The translations under genes and the position numbers were made by a program. Positions 8,614 through 17,297 of a stretch of 55,615 bases of DNA are shown here, piece after piece. The DNA lies in NCBI GenBank assembly GCA_964588795.1, contig CAZPQN010000014.1, positions 1 through 55,615 of the forward strand, in the 5' to 3' direction. Under the pieces are notes generated by a model. It saw only the letters and a list, made by a program, of their open reading frames with translations, searched no databases and had not been told where the DNA came from. Positions within the stretch are counted from its first letter, which is position 1, and every line of letters starts with the position of its first letter. This stretch comes from CAZPQN01 sp964588795 (GTDB taxonomy: Bacteria > Fidelibacterota > UBA2242).

Positions 8614-8817
8614 ATGACATACCTGTTAAAAGTGCCGGATATGTCCTGTAAACACTGCCAGCTGCGGATCGAAGGGGCACTGCGGGCGCTATCCGATGTC
8701 AGCCAGGTGAAGGTTGATCTTGACCGGAAAACTGTGACCATCGAGGGCACAATTGGGTTGCCGGAAGAGATTAAAGCCATTGAACAATCCGGCTATACTG
8801 TCAGTGAGGAAAAATAA
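8614..8817 (+). CDS. Heavy-metal-associated (HMA) small protein, CopZ-like
   Basis: A 67-residue HMA-domain protein with the metal-binding motif MSCKHC (MxCxxC form) and the usual ferredoxin-like beta-alpha-beta pattern. CopZ-type proteins carry Cu(I) between partners, but the KH residues between the cysteines leave the metal open. No copper ATPase is encoded nearby, so the role may be different from classic copper export. A GGAG ribosome site precedes the ATG. Confidence 0.88.
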   Translation: MTYLLKVPDMSCKHCQLRIEGALRALSDVSQVKVDLDRKTVTIEGTIGLPEEIKAIEQSGYTVSEEK

Positions 8818-8836
8818 ATATTAAGGAGAAAAGCAT

Positions 8837-9412
8837 ATGCGCAAATTAAAAGGTACGCGAACTGAGAAGAATTTATTGAGTGCATTTGCCGGCGAGTCGC
8901 AGGCGCGTAACCGGTACACGTACTTCGCTTCGGCGGCGAGGAAGGAAGGCTACGAACAGATCGCCGCCATCTTCACCGAGACTGCCGAGAATGAAAAAGA
9001 ACATGCCAAGCGCTTTTTCAAATTTTTGGAAGGTGGCGATGTGGAAATCACCGCGGCATTTCCGGCGGGCGTAGTTGGCACCACGGCTGAGAATTTACTG
9101 GCCGCGGCGGATGGTGAAAAGCACGAACACACCGTACTTTATCCCGAATTTGCCAAAGTCGCCGAAGCAGAAGATTTTGCCGAGATAGCTCAGATTTTCC
9201 GGGCAGTTGCCTCAGTCGAGAAACAGCATGAGAAGAACTACCGGACGCTGCGCGAAAATGTACTCAATAAGCGGGTCTTTGAAAAAGCCCAGCCCATCAA
9301 ATGGCGTTGCCGGAATTGCGGCTATATTCACGAGGGTAGCAAAGCGCCCGACAGATGCCCAGCCTGCGCCCATCCCCAGGCTTATTTTGAAGTGTTAGCC
9401 GAAAATTATTAA
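8837..9412 (+). CDS. rbr: Rubrerythrin
   Basis: A 191-residue peroxidase with an N-terminal four-helix di-iron domain and a C-terminal rubredoxin-like domain. Iron ligands can be seen in the ExxH-type helices (GESQARNRYTYFA, ENEKEHAKRFF, VASVEKQHEKNY), and the rubredoxin part has CRNCGYIHEG and CPACAHP. It reduces hydrogen peroxide to water using electrons from rubredoxin. Both domains have normal length. AAGGAG lies eight bases before the ATG. It is the core of the oxidative-stress operon and is followed by rubredoxin. Confidence 0.96.
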   Translation: MRKLKGTRTEKNLLSAFAGESQARNRYTYFASAARKEGYEQIAAIFTETAENEKEHAKRFFKFLEGGDVEITAAFPAGVVGTTAENLLAAADGEKHEHTVLYPEFAKVAEAEDFAEIAQIFRAVASVEKQHEKNYRTLRENVLNKRVFEKAQPIKWRCRNCGYIHEGSKAPDRCPACAHPQAYFEVLAENY

Positions 9413-9444
9413 CCCATTCAAACAGATTACTGAAAGGAGCACTT

Positions 9445-9609
9445 ATGACTAAATATGTTTGTACGGTTTGTGGTTATGTATATGATCCCCGGAAAGGCGA
9501 TCCGGATAATGGTATACCGAAAGGGACAGCTTTTACCGACCTCCCGGATGACTGGGTTTGTCCGGTGTGTGGCGCCGAAAAAGACGAATTTGAACCGCAG
9601 GAGGACTGA
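9445..9609 (+). CDS. rd: Rubredoxin (54 residues)
   Basis: A short gene that reads as a complete rubredoxin: YVCTVCGYVYDP near the N-terminus and WVCPVCGAEKDEF near the C-terminus give the four cysteine iron ligands, with the usual GIPKGTAFTDLPDDW in between. It is a one-electron carrier for rubrerythrin and the flavodiiron protein encoded on either side. AAAGGAG precedes ATG 9445, and the stop at 9607-9609 is three bases before the next start, so translation is tightly coupled. Confidence 0.97.
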   Translation: MTKYVCTVCGYVYDPRKGDPDNGIPKGTAFTDLPDDWVCPVCGAEKDEFEPQED

Positions 9610-9612
9610 GCG

Positions 9613-10794
9613 GTGCACCAGGTGCTGAAACCTGATGTATTTGCGGTCGGTGCGCGCGACTGGGACCGGCGCTTATTCGATGAGTTGATTCCACTTCCGG
9701 ATGGCACCAGCTACAATGCCTACCTGATCAGAGGCACGGAAAAAACAGCCCTGATCGATACGGTTGATCCGACCAAATCCGCGCAACTGATAGCCAACCT
9801 GCAGGCTCTGGGAGTAGAAACCATTGATTATATCGTGACCCAGCATGCCGAGCAGGATCATTCGGGATCGGTGGGTGAAATTTTGCGTTTGTATCCGAAT
9901 GCGAAGATCGTCACCAACCAGAAATGCAAGAACCTTTTGTGTGATCACTTATTGCTCCGCGATGATCAGTTCCTGACGATTGTGGACGGTGAAACTCTTG
10001 CATTAGGTAACAAAACTCTGCAGTTCATCTTTACGCCCTGGGTACACTGGCCGGAAACCATGTGCACCTATTTGCAGGAAGAAGGGATTTTGTTTTCCTG
10101 CGATTTTTTCGGGTCGCATCTAGCCCAGAGCGAACTGTATGTCGCTGATCAAGCTAAGGTTTACGAGTCCGCCAAGCGCTACTACGCGGAAATCATGATG
10201 CCATTTCGAACCAATATCCAGACCAACCTTGCGAAGGTACAAGCCGTGCATCCCGCCATCATCGCTCCCAGCCACGGACCAGTCTATCCCGAACCGCAGT
10301 TCATTCTTGAGGCTTATGCGGAGTGGACCGCGGACAAAGTGAAAAACGAGGTGCTGATTCCTTACGTATCCATGCATGGCAGTACGGAACTGATGGTTAA
10401 TTATTTAGTGGATGCCCTGGTTCGCCTGGGAATTACGGTAAAGCCATTCAATCTTCCCCGTACGGACATTGGCGAACTCGCTATGGCCTTGGTGGATGCC
10501 GCGACAGTCGTCATCGGCACGCCGACTGTGATTCTCGGACCGCATCCGTACGCAGTATACGGCACCTATTTAACCAATCTATTGCGTCCCAAAACGCGCT
10601 TCGCGACTGTAATCGGGTCGTACGGTTGGGGTGGCAAGACCATCGAATCCATTCAGAATCTGCTGACCAACCTGAAAGCTGAAATCCTGCCGCCGGTAAT
10701 GGTCAAAGGTCAGCCGCGTCCGGCGGATTATCGGGCCCTGGACGAGTTGGCGGCATTAATTCAAAGCAAACACCAGTCGCTTAACCTTAAATAA
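9613..10794 (+). CDS. Flavodiiron protein (rubredoxin:oxygen oxidoreductase, FprA-type)
   Basis: A 393-residue enzyme with an N-terminal metallo-beta-lactamase-fold di-iron domain and a C-terminal flavodoxin domain from about residue 248. The iron ligands are all visible: H78, E80, D82, H83 (QHAEQDH), H145, D164 and H221 (PSHGPVY). It reduces oxygen (or nitric oxide) to water with electrons from rubredoxin, which is encoded immediately upstream. The start is GTG 9613, with GGAGG overlapping the end of the rubredoxin gene. Length and domain order are normal for the two-domain class. Confidence 0.95.
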   Translation: MHQVLKPDVFAVGARDWDRRLFDELIPLPDGTSYNAYLIRGTEKTALIDTVDPTKSAQLIANLQALGVETIDYIVTQHAEQDHSGSVGEILRLYPNAKIVTNQKCKNLLCDHLLLRDDQFLTIVDGETLALGNKTLQFIFTPWVHWPETMCTYLQEEGILFSCDFFGSHLAQSELYVADQAKVYESAKRYYAEIMMPFRTNIQTNLAKVQAVHPAIIAPSHGPVYPEPQFILEAYAEWTADKVKNEVLIPYVSMHGSTELMVNYLVDALVRLGITVKPFNLPRTDIGELAMALVDAATVVIGTPTVILGPHPYAVYGTYLTNLLRPKTRFATVIGSYGWGGKTIESIQNLLTNLKAEILPPVMVKGQPRPADYRALDELAALIQSKHQSLNLK

Positions 10795-10805
10795 GGAGTC
10801 AAGGC

Positions 10806-11282
10806 ATGGGTATTTTTACGATGCGCGACATTTTTGATGTTGCCGTCAAAATCGAGGAAAAGGGCGAAGCCTTCTATCGCCAGACGGCCAGCGTCATTTC
10901 CGACACCACAGTTCAGCAACTTTTTCACCGACTCGCCGATGAGGAAGTCGGTCATAAGCAGGTCTTTCTCAAACTCTCGGCTCAAATTGGGACGGTAAAA
11001 TTAACGCCGGTCGCCCGCGAGGATTTCCTTGCCTATCTCGAAGCCTACACGCAGAATTTGATCTTTGACGATACGGGTAGCGATCCTGAATTAGTGAAAG
11101 TCAAAGACCTGTTGACCGCCGTGAATTTCGCGATTTCCAAGGAACAGGGGTCGATTTATTACTACAAGGAAATCAAGGAATTAGTGCCGATCAGCGAGCA
11201 CGCGCTACTGGATAATATCATTGAAGAAGAACGCCGCCACGTCCTGAAGCTGATCGAGTTCAAACTGGCTCGTGTGAAGTAA
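10806..11282 (+). CDS. Ferritin-like/rubrerythrin-type di-iron protein without rubredoxin domain
   Basis: A 158-residue four-helix protein with di-iron ligand patterns KIEEKGEAFY, ADEEVGHKQ, SKEQGSIYYYKE and IEEERRHVL. It lacks the C-terminal rubredoxin domain of rubrerythrin. Such proteins are called rubrerythrin-like or erythrin-like and are thought to handle peroxide or iron. It follows the flavodiiron gene by 11 bp with TAAGGAG as ribosome site, as last gene of the stress operon. Confidence 0.88.
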   Translation: MGIFTMRDIFDVAVKIEEKGEAFYRQTASVISDTTVQQLFHRLADEEVGHKQVFLKLSAQIGTVKLTPVAREDFLAYLEAYTQNLIFDDTGSDPELVKVKDLLTAVNFAISKEQGSIYYYKEIKELVPISEHALLDNIIEEERRHVLKLIEFKLARVK

Positions 11283-11385
11283 TCGCCCGGATTGATACCA
11301 CGTTGATTGAAGGCAGACAGCGCAATCCGAGTTGACTGATCATGACTGAAGTTTGGTTTTCGAGCGGTTCCGGGCAGAGGCAAAA

Positions 11386-12483
11386 TTGAAGAAATTCAGA
11401 AATACCCTGACGCGGCGCTGGTTAACCGGACGGCAACGTCGGCGCCCCGAAGATATTCGCGGACCTTTTTTTCGCGACCAGACTGCCATTATTCATTCGC
11501 TGGCTTTCCGTCGCCTGAAACACAAAACGCAGGTTTTTTTCTCTCCAGAAAATGATCACATCTGTACGCGCGTCGAACATTCCCTGCATGTCGCGACAAT
11601 CTCCGCCACGATCTGCCGGGCATTAGGATTGGATGTTGACCTTGCGACCGCCATCGGTCTGGGGCACGATCTCGGTCATGCGCCTTTCGGGCACGCCGGT
11701 GAAAAGTCGCTGGAGCGGCTTTTCCCGCAGGGATTCATTCATGAATTGCACAGTTTGCGGGTCGTGGACAAACTGGAGAATTACGGCGAGGGACTCAACC
11801 TGACCTGGGCGGTGCGGGATGGCATCGCCGCGCATTGCGGTGAAGCCGATGAGCAGTCAGTGACCATTGCCCGGGAACCGAATGAATTGAATGCCCTGCA
11901 ACGATTGCCGCGTCATCCCTCGACGTGGGAAGGGTGTGTGGTCCGTATCAGTGACTCGATCGCTTATTTGGGACGGGATCTGGAAGACGCCCTGGCCGCG
12001 AACCTGATCAGTGAAAAAGAAATCCCTTCCCACCTCAGGAAGGGGATCGGCACTACCAACAGCGAAATCATTAACAATCTGGTTTTCGATGTCGTGGACT
12101 GGTCCGGGAAAAATGGGCAAATTGGTTTTTCTGAGGATATGTTTAGCTTAGTCAAAGCCTTTAAGCAATTCAGTCGCGCCAATATCTACGCCAATCCCAA
12201 ACTGACTTACTGGAATGACTATGCTGGCTTAGTCATTCGCACGATCTATACCTACTTGCACGCGCTGTTTCAACGGAACGGAATGGATTTTGCCCCCTAT
12301 GAACAGAGTCGGGTTCCGTTGGAAGTCAAATTCGGCAAATACATGCATTCCCTGCGTGAACGCTATCATAGTGAAGGTTGCGAGCCCACCTGCATTATCC
12401 GGGATTATATTGCCGGGATGAGCGACTCGTACGCCCTGCGCTGTTTCGAAAACATTCTCACCACCGGTACCACGGGATTATAG
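11386..12483 (+). CDS. Deoxyguanosinetriphosphate triphosphohydrolase-like protein (HD domain)
   Basis: A roughly 365-residue HD-superfamily phosphohydrolase of the dGTPase family, which splits dNTPs to nucleoside and triphosphate. Visible motifs are PFFRDQTAIIHSLAFRRL, the metal histidine in RVEHSLHVA (about H65), the HD pair in GLGHDLGHAPFGHAGE (about H94-D95) and a later aspartate in VRISDSIAYLGRD. The frame has no ATG: TTG 11386, preceded by AGAGG, is my choice, with TTG 11353 as alternative. A 15-codon ATG frame (11342-11389) overlaps this start by the sequence TTGA, which could couple translation. The substrate nucleotide cannot be inferred. Confidence 0.88.
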   Translation: MKKFRNTLTRRWLTGRQRRRPEDIRGPFFRDQTAIIHSLAFRRLKHKTQVFFSPENDHICTRVEHSLHVATISATICRALGLDVDLATAIGLGHDLGHAPFGHAGEKSLERLFPQGFIHELHSLRVVDKLENYGEGLNLTWAVRDGIAAHCGEADEQSVTIAREPNELNALQRLPRHPSTWEGCVVRISDSIAYLGRDLEDALAANLISEKEIPSHLRKGIGTTNSEIINNLVFDVVDWSGKNGQIGFSEDMFSLVKAFKQFSRANIYANPKLTYWNDYAGLVIRTIYTYLHALFQRNGMDFAPYEQSRVPLEVKFGKYMHSLRERYHSEGCEPTCIIRDYIAGMSDSYALRCFENILTTGTTGL

Positions 12484-12624
12484 GCGCATCAGCGACCAAA
12501 ATAACACCGGAAAGTCAGCGGTGAAAGGCTGACAATTTTTCCAGGTTGTGAAAATGTTTTGGAGCAGGAGCAGGCTAATCCGTAAAATACGCCGTTGAAA
12601 GCAGATATTAGTTGAGTACTTCAC

Positions 12625-14034
12625 GTGGCTGAATTACATTTTGGGACAGACGGCTGGCGGGCGATTATCGGTGAGGGATTCACATTCCACAATGTGCGCC
12701 GTATTGGTCAGGCGCTGGCGGATTATTTGCTCGAAAATGATGCAAATATCAGGGGTGTGTGCGTCGGTTATGATACGCGCTTTTTGTCCGGACAGTTTGC
12801 CCTGACGATAGCCGAAGTCGTGGCCAGCAACCGCATTCCGGTTTGGCTCAGCCAAGGCTATATTCCTACTCCGGTGGTTGCTTTTACGGTAAAGAATCAA
12901 CAATTGAATGCCGGTATTATGATCACCGCCAGTCACAATCCGTCCTATTACAATGGCATTAAATTCAAAGCCAATTACGGCGGACCTGCCTCAGTAACCA
13001 CGACCAAAACCATTGAAAAGTACGTTGGTAAAAGTACCATTCGTCATGACCTGAAAATTGCGCGGGAGTACTTGCAGTTTGCTGACTTTTTTCTTGTCTA
13101 CAGGGAGCATCTGTGTAAGTGGCTCAATATCGAACTCCTGCGGCGCTTCCGAATGCCGGTCGTAGTCGATCCCCTGCACGGCGCGGGTTGCCGGTACCTA
13201 AGCTCACTCTTGCAGACCATACCGCTGAGCGTGCACTCAATCAATAATCATCCCGATCCGCTTTTTGGGGGCTTGACGCCCGAACCGATAGCCAAGAATT
13301 TATCAGGATTAAAGCGCGCCGTGATCCGCCATAAAGCCGCCGTAGGGCTGGCCCTTGATGGCGATGGCGACCGATTCGGTGTTATGGATGAGGAGGGTAG
13401 GTTCGTCGAGTTACATGACCTGCTTCCGTTATTATTCCGTCATCTGGTGCACTCGCGCCAGTGGTCGGGAGACGTGGTGCGCACAACCTCCCTCGCCGAT
13501 ACGATTGACCGGGTAGCGGAAGAATTTCAACGGAAGTGTGACGAGGTACCGGTCGGATTCAAAAATGTTACTGAAGTGATGTTGAAAAAAGACATTTTGA
13601 TCGGTGGCGAGGAGAGTGGCGGATTCGGATATAAAAATCACCTGCCGGAGCGCGACGGACTGCTGTCTTGCTTGTTAGTCTTGGAAATGCTGGTTAGGGC
13701 AGACCATTCACTCAAAGACCTGGTGGCCGAATTACGTCGTCGCTACGGACCATTTCATTATCTGCGGAAGGATGTATACGCCGACGCCAAGCTACTCTGT
13801 ACCAATTTCGAACGCTTACGTCAGAATCCGCCACAAAAAATTGGCAGGTTAAAGGTGAATAAGACAGACCTGAACGATGGGATAAAATTTTATTTTCCCG
13901 CAAGAACCTGGCTATTAATCCGCCTTTCCCGGACTGAACCCATGGTCCGGTTTTACGTAGGCGGAAGCGATGCGAAGGTTGTCAGGCGCCTGCTCCGGGG
14001 CGGAATGGATTTGGTTTTGCCAGAAAAAACATAG
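12625..14034 (+). CDS. Phosphohexomutase (phosphoglucomutase/phosphomannomutase family)
   Basis: A 469-residue alpha-D-phosphohexomutase. The phosphoserine is S103 in TASHNPSYYN, the magnesium loop is DGDGDRFGV, the sugar-specificity loop is GGEESGGFGY, and the C-terminal phosphate-binding loop is RLSRTEPMVRFYV. It moves phosphate between C1 and C6 of a hexose. The start is GTG 12625. The following GH94 gene begins 8 bp after the stop, so the mutase most likely converts the sugar-1-phosphate released by that phosphorylase to the 6-phosphate. Whether glucose, N-acetylglucosamine or mannose is the natural substrate cannot be decided from the motifs. Confidence 0.93.
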   Translation: MAELHFGTDGWRAIIGEGFTFHNVRRIGQALADYLLENDANIRGVCVGYDTRFLSGQFALTIAEVVASNRIPVWLSQGYIPTPVVAFTVKNQQLNAGIMITASHNPSYYNGIKFKANYGGPASVTTTKTIEKYVGKSTIRHDLKIAREYLQFADFFLVYREHLCKWLNIELLRRFRMPVVVDPLHGAGCRYLSSLLQTIPLSVHSINNHPDPLFGGLTPEPIAKNLSGLKRAVIRHKAAVGLALDGDGDRFGVMDEEGRFVELHDLLPLLFRHLVHSRQWSGDVVRTTSLADTIDRVAEEFQRKCDEVPVGFKNVTEVMLKKDILIGGEESGGFGYKNHLPERDGLLSCLLVLEMLVRADHSLKDLVAELRRRYGPFHYLRKDVYADAKLLCTNFERLRQNPPQKIGRLKVNKTDLNDGIKFYFPARTWLLIRLSRTEPMVRFYVGGSDAKVVRRLLRGGMDLVLPEKT

Positions 14035-14041
14035 GGGCTCG

Positions 14042-16540
14042 ATGCAGAATAAATACGGACATTTTTCACAGGACGCGCTGGAATTCATTATTACCCGACC
14101 GGATACTCCCGCGCCATGGGTCAACTATATTTCTAACGGCAAGTATCATGGGCTGGTTTCGCATACCGGCGGCGGATACAGCTTTTATGTCAATCCACGT
14201 GATAATCGGATAACGCGCTGGCGTTATAATAGCCTGCCTGCCGACCGCCCGGGACGCTATGTCGTCTTGCGTGACCGGCAGAGCGGAAGCTACTGGTCAC
14301 CCACCTGGCAACCGACCTGCGTGGCACTCGAACAGTTTGAATGCCGCCATGGGCTGTATTATTCCCGCATTGCGAGTCGTTATCAGAAAATCCGGGCGGA
14401 AGTGCTGTATTTTGTCCCGGCAGATGATCTCGAACTCTGGCAGGTCACAGTCCGCAATGAAGATGAGACGGGAAAAACTCTGGACATTTTTGCCTATGAG
14501 GAATTATGTCTCGGTCATGCTCTGGTGGATTTGATTAACCAGCCAAACGATCAGCATTTCAATGAAGTCTATTTCGATCACCAATCGGAAATCCTGTATG
14601 CGACAAAACGGTATTGGGTAAAGTATCGTGGTGCCACTGTTCAGCAGGCCAATGAAGCCTGGGACAAGCTGGTCTTTTTTGCGGCGTCCCTGCCGATTAA
14701 AAGTTACGACGGGAGTCGGGAGCAATTTATCGGGCGCTGGCGTTCAGAATCCAATCCAATCGCGGTCGAGAGCGGCGGTTGCTCGAATTCAGCAATCACT
14801 GCGGGTGACGCTGAAGCGGCTTTACATATGGAGCTGGTTCTCCAACCGGGTGAAGCACAGACCTTTACCGTAATGTTAGGAGTCGTTCCAAAGGACGAAG
14901 CTGATCCGGAGTATATTGTTCTTGGTGCTGAAAACTGTCCGGGTGATTGTCAGCCGATGCGGGTACGCCGCCATCGGGCGAGCAAGATAGCGGCAGAGGA
15001 ATTAGTCCGAAAGTACCGCAATCCGGCAGAGGTCGCAAAGGCTTTTGCGCATCTGCAGGAAAAATGGCGCACGTACCTTGCGGCGGTCAGAGTCGCAACT
15101 CCCGACGATGAAATGAATATTCTGTTAAATGTCTGGAATCAGTACCAGACCTCGGTGACCTTTCAGTTCTCACGGGATGCTTCCTATTATCACGGCGGGT
15201 TGCTGTTTGGACGCGGATACCGTGATTCCTGCCAGGATACGTTAGGCCCGCTGATGACGCATCCGGAATGGGTCCGGGAGCGTCTTCTGGAGATGACCGG
15301 GCATCAATTCCGGGACGGCTCGACTTTTCACCTTTATTATCCGCTGACCGGAGGAGGAGAAAAAACCGGTCATTCCGATACTCCGCTCTGGTTACCGTTA
15401 GCGATTATGGAATACATCAAGGAAACTGGTGAACTGGCATTTCTCTCGTGCAAAGTGCCGTTCCATGATGCTGATGAAGCCACGGTTTTTGAGCATCTGT
15501 TAGCGGCAATTGAATTTACGTTAGCTAATCTTACCCACCGTAATTTGGCCAAATTCGGTCCGGGCGACTGGAACGACACGCTCGATTACTTAGGGCGCGC
15601 TGGCAAGGGGGAAAGCGTATGGGTGACGATGTTTTTAGCGTATATTCTGCGGGAAATGATTGAATTGTGCGATTTCATTGGTGAAACTAAAAAAGCGGAA
15701 CGCTATCGGAAGGAATATCAAAAAATCGACCAGGCTCTGAATACACATTGCTGGGATGGCAGCTGGTACATCCGCGGCACCAACGATCAGGGCGCGGTTA
15801 TCGGTTCCGGGCGCAATGCAGAAGGTAAAATTTTCCTGAATACGCAAAGCTGGGCTGTCATCAGTGGAATAGCCCGTGGCGAACGTGCGCTGAGATGTAT
15901 GGATGCGGTGCAACAGTACCTTGAAACACCCAAGGGGCCGAAAATTCTCCACCCGGCGTACACACAAATTAATCCTAACATCGGTTTGGCGACTCGTTGT
16001 GTACCCGGCAAAAAAGAAAATGGGGCGGTCTTTAATCACCCGGTCAGCTGGGCAATTTTGGCAGAATGTCTTTTAGGACGCGGCGATCGGGCTTTTGAAA
16101 TCTATAAAAAAGCCCAACCGATGAATCCGGTTATTGATATTGACCGTTACCAGGTCGAACCCTACGTTTATGCCGAGTACGTCACCAGTCCCGATCATCC
16201 CTTAATGGGACAAGCGAGTCATTCCTGGCTGACCGGCTCATCAACCTGGATGTTGCGGGACGGCATTGATTATATTCTCGGCGTGCGACCGACCTATCGG
16301 GGCTTGCAGATTGAACCCTGTATTCCAAAAGCCTGGCGAGGTTATGAGGTGGTCCGACGCTTTCGCGGTATTTATTACCACATCAAGGTTGCGAATCCAA
16401 CGGGCGTTTGCCGTGGCGTAAAAAGCCTGCGGCTGGAGGGGAAACAACTTCCGGGAAATCAGATAAATTTGGATGACGAACATGTCAGCCGGTTGCTGGC
16501 AAATAAAACCAAAGTGGCAGTGGAAGTCATGCTGGGTTAA
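14042..16540 (+). CDS. GH94 disaccharide phosphorylase (chitobiose/cellobiose phosphorylase type)
   Basis: An 832-residue cytoplasmic enzyme: an N-terminal beta-sandwich (about 1-280), a linker, an (alpha/alpha)6 barrel with GRGYRDSCQDTLGP and the catalytic loop GPGDWNDTLDY (D509-D512), and the C-terminal part ending with YHIKVANPTGVCRGVKSL. GH94 enzymes break beta-linked disaccharides with inorganic phosphate, giving a sugar-1-phosphate. The N-terminal stretch (ITRPDTPAPWVNYIS, GGYSFYVNP) closely resembles N,N'-diacetylchitobiose phosphorylase, and NanE downstream also points to an amino sugar, but a glucose disaccharide is possible. No signal peptide. The frame opens at 13970; ATG 14042 is the sensible start. 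Confidence 0.93.
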   Translation: MQNKYGHFSQDALEFIITRPDTPAPWVNYISNGKYHGLVSHTGGGYSFYVNPRDNRITRWRYNSLPADRPGRYVVLRDRQSGSYWSPTWQPTCVALEQFECRHGLYYSRIASRYQKIRAEVLYFVPADDLELWQVTVRNEDETGKTLDIFAYEELCLGHALVDLINQPNDQHFNEVYFDHQSEILYATKRYWVKYRGATVQQANEAWDKLVFFAASLPIKSYDGSREQFIGRWRSESNPIAVESGGCSNSAITAGDAEAALHMELVLQPGEAQTFTVMLGVVPKDEADPEYIVLGAENCPGDCQPMRVRRHRASKIAAEELVRKYRNPAEVAKAFAHLQEKWRTYLAAVRVATPDDEMNILLNVWNQYQTSVTFQFSRDASYYHGGLLFGRGYRDSCQDTLGPLMTHPEWVRERLLEMTGHQFRDGSTFHLYYPLTGGGEKTGHSDTPLWLPLAIMEYIKETGELAFLSCKVPFHDADEATVFEHLLAAIEFTLANLTHRNLAKFGPGDWNDTLDYLGRAGKGESVWVTMFLAYILREMIELCDFIGETKKAERYRKEYQKIDQALNTHCWDGSWYIRGTNDQGAVIGSGRNAEGKIFLNTQSWAVISGIARGERALRCMDAVQQYLETPKGPKILHPAYTQINPNIGLATRCVPGKKENGAVFNHPVSWAILAECLLGRGDRAFEIYKKAQPMNPVIDIDRYQVEPYVYAEYVTSPDHPLMGQASHSWLTGSSTWMLRDGIDYILGVRPTYRGLQIEPCIPKAWRGYEVVRRFRGIYYHIKVANPTGVCRGVKSLRLEGKQLPGNQINLDDEHVSRLLANKTKVAVEVMLG

Positions 16541-16567
16541 CAAATCACGTCAGGAACTACAAAACAA

Positions 16568-17275
16568 ATGGATAGCATGAACAGCAACGCAGTATTAAAG
16601 CAGATAAGCGGTGGATTAATCGTGTCCGTACAGGCGGATGCTGGCGAACCGCTCGGCAGGCCGGAAATTTTAGCGGCGTTAGCGCAGGCCTGTATTCAGG
16701 GAGGCGCAGTTGGTATCCGTGCTTGCCAGCCGCAGAATCTTGCCGCTATCCGGCGCGCTGTTGCCGTGCCTGTGATTGGTCTGATAAAACGCCATTCAGC
16801 GGAATCTGCGGTCTATATCACGCCGACTCTGAGCGATTGTCTGGCCGTTGCCGATACAGGTTGTGAAATCATCGCCCTGGACGCTACCCCGCGGGCACGT
16901 CCTGACGGCGAACAACTTAGCGAAATCGTCCGTCAGATGCGCCGACTGAGGTCAGTCCTATTGATGGCAGACGTAGCTACGCTTCAGGAAGGACGGCGGG
17001 CCGCGGAACTCGGTTTCGACCTGATCAGTACGACTCTCGCGGGTTACACCGACGAGAATTCGCGGTTCATCGAGTACGAACCGGACTATCAGCTGGTAAT
17101 TGACCTGGTACGCGAGTTGGGTATGCGGGTTCCGATCATTGCTGAAGGGCGCATCTGGCAACCGGAGTCAGCGCGGCGTCTGTTGGATTCCGGTGCCTAT
17201 GCCGTAGTAGTCGGTTCGGCGATCACGCGACCGACCGTCATCACGCGACGTTTTTTACAGGCCCTGAGCAGGTAA
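16568..17275 (+). CDS. nanE: Putative N-acetylmannosamine-6-phosphate 2-epimerase
   Basis: A 235-residue TIM barrel of the NanE family, which interconverts ManNAc-6-phosphate and GlcNAc-6-phosphate. Seen are the family's opening GGLIVSVQADAGEPLG, the catalytic lysine in PVIGLIKR, the TPTLSD strand, ALDATPRARPDG, the acidic residue in IIAEGRIW and the phosphate site AVVVGSAITRP. Length is normal. It lies 27 bp after the GH94 gene and probably shares its transcript. No sialic-acid lyase or ManNAc kinase is encoded in this window, so the epimerase may serve general amino-sugar use. ATG 16577 is an alternative start. Confidence 0.92.
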   Translation: MDSMNSNAVLKQISGGLIVSVQADAGEPLGRPEILAALAQACIQGGAVGIRACQPQNLAAIRRAVAVPVIGLIKRHSAESAVYITPTLSDCLAVADTGCEIIALDATPRARPDGEQLSEIVRQMRRLRSVLLMADVATLQEGRRAAELGFDLISTTLAGYTDENSRFIEYEPDYQLVIDLVRELGMRVPIIAEGRIWQPESARRLLDSGAYAVVVGSAITRPTVITRRFLQALSR

Positions 17276-17297
17276 AGAAATCAAGAAGGAGTATAGT

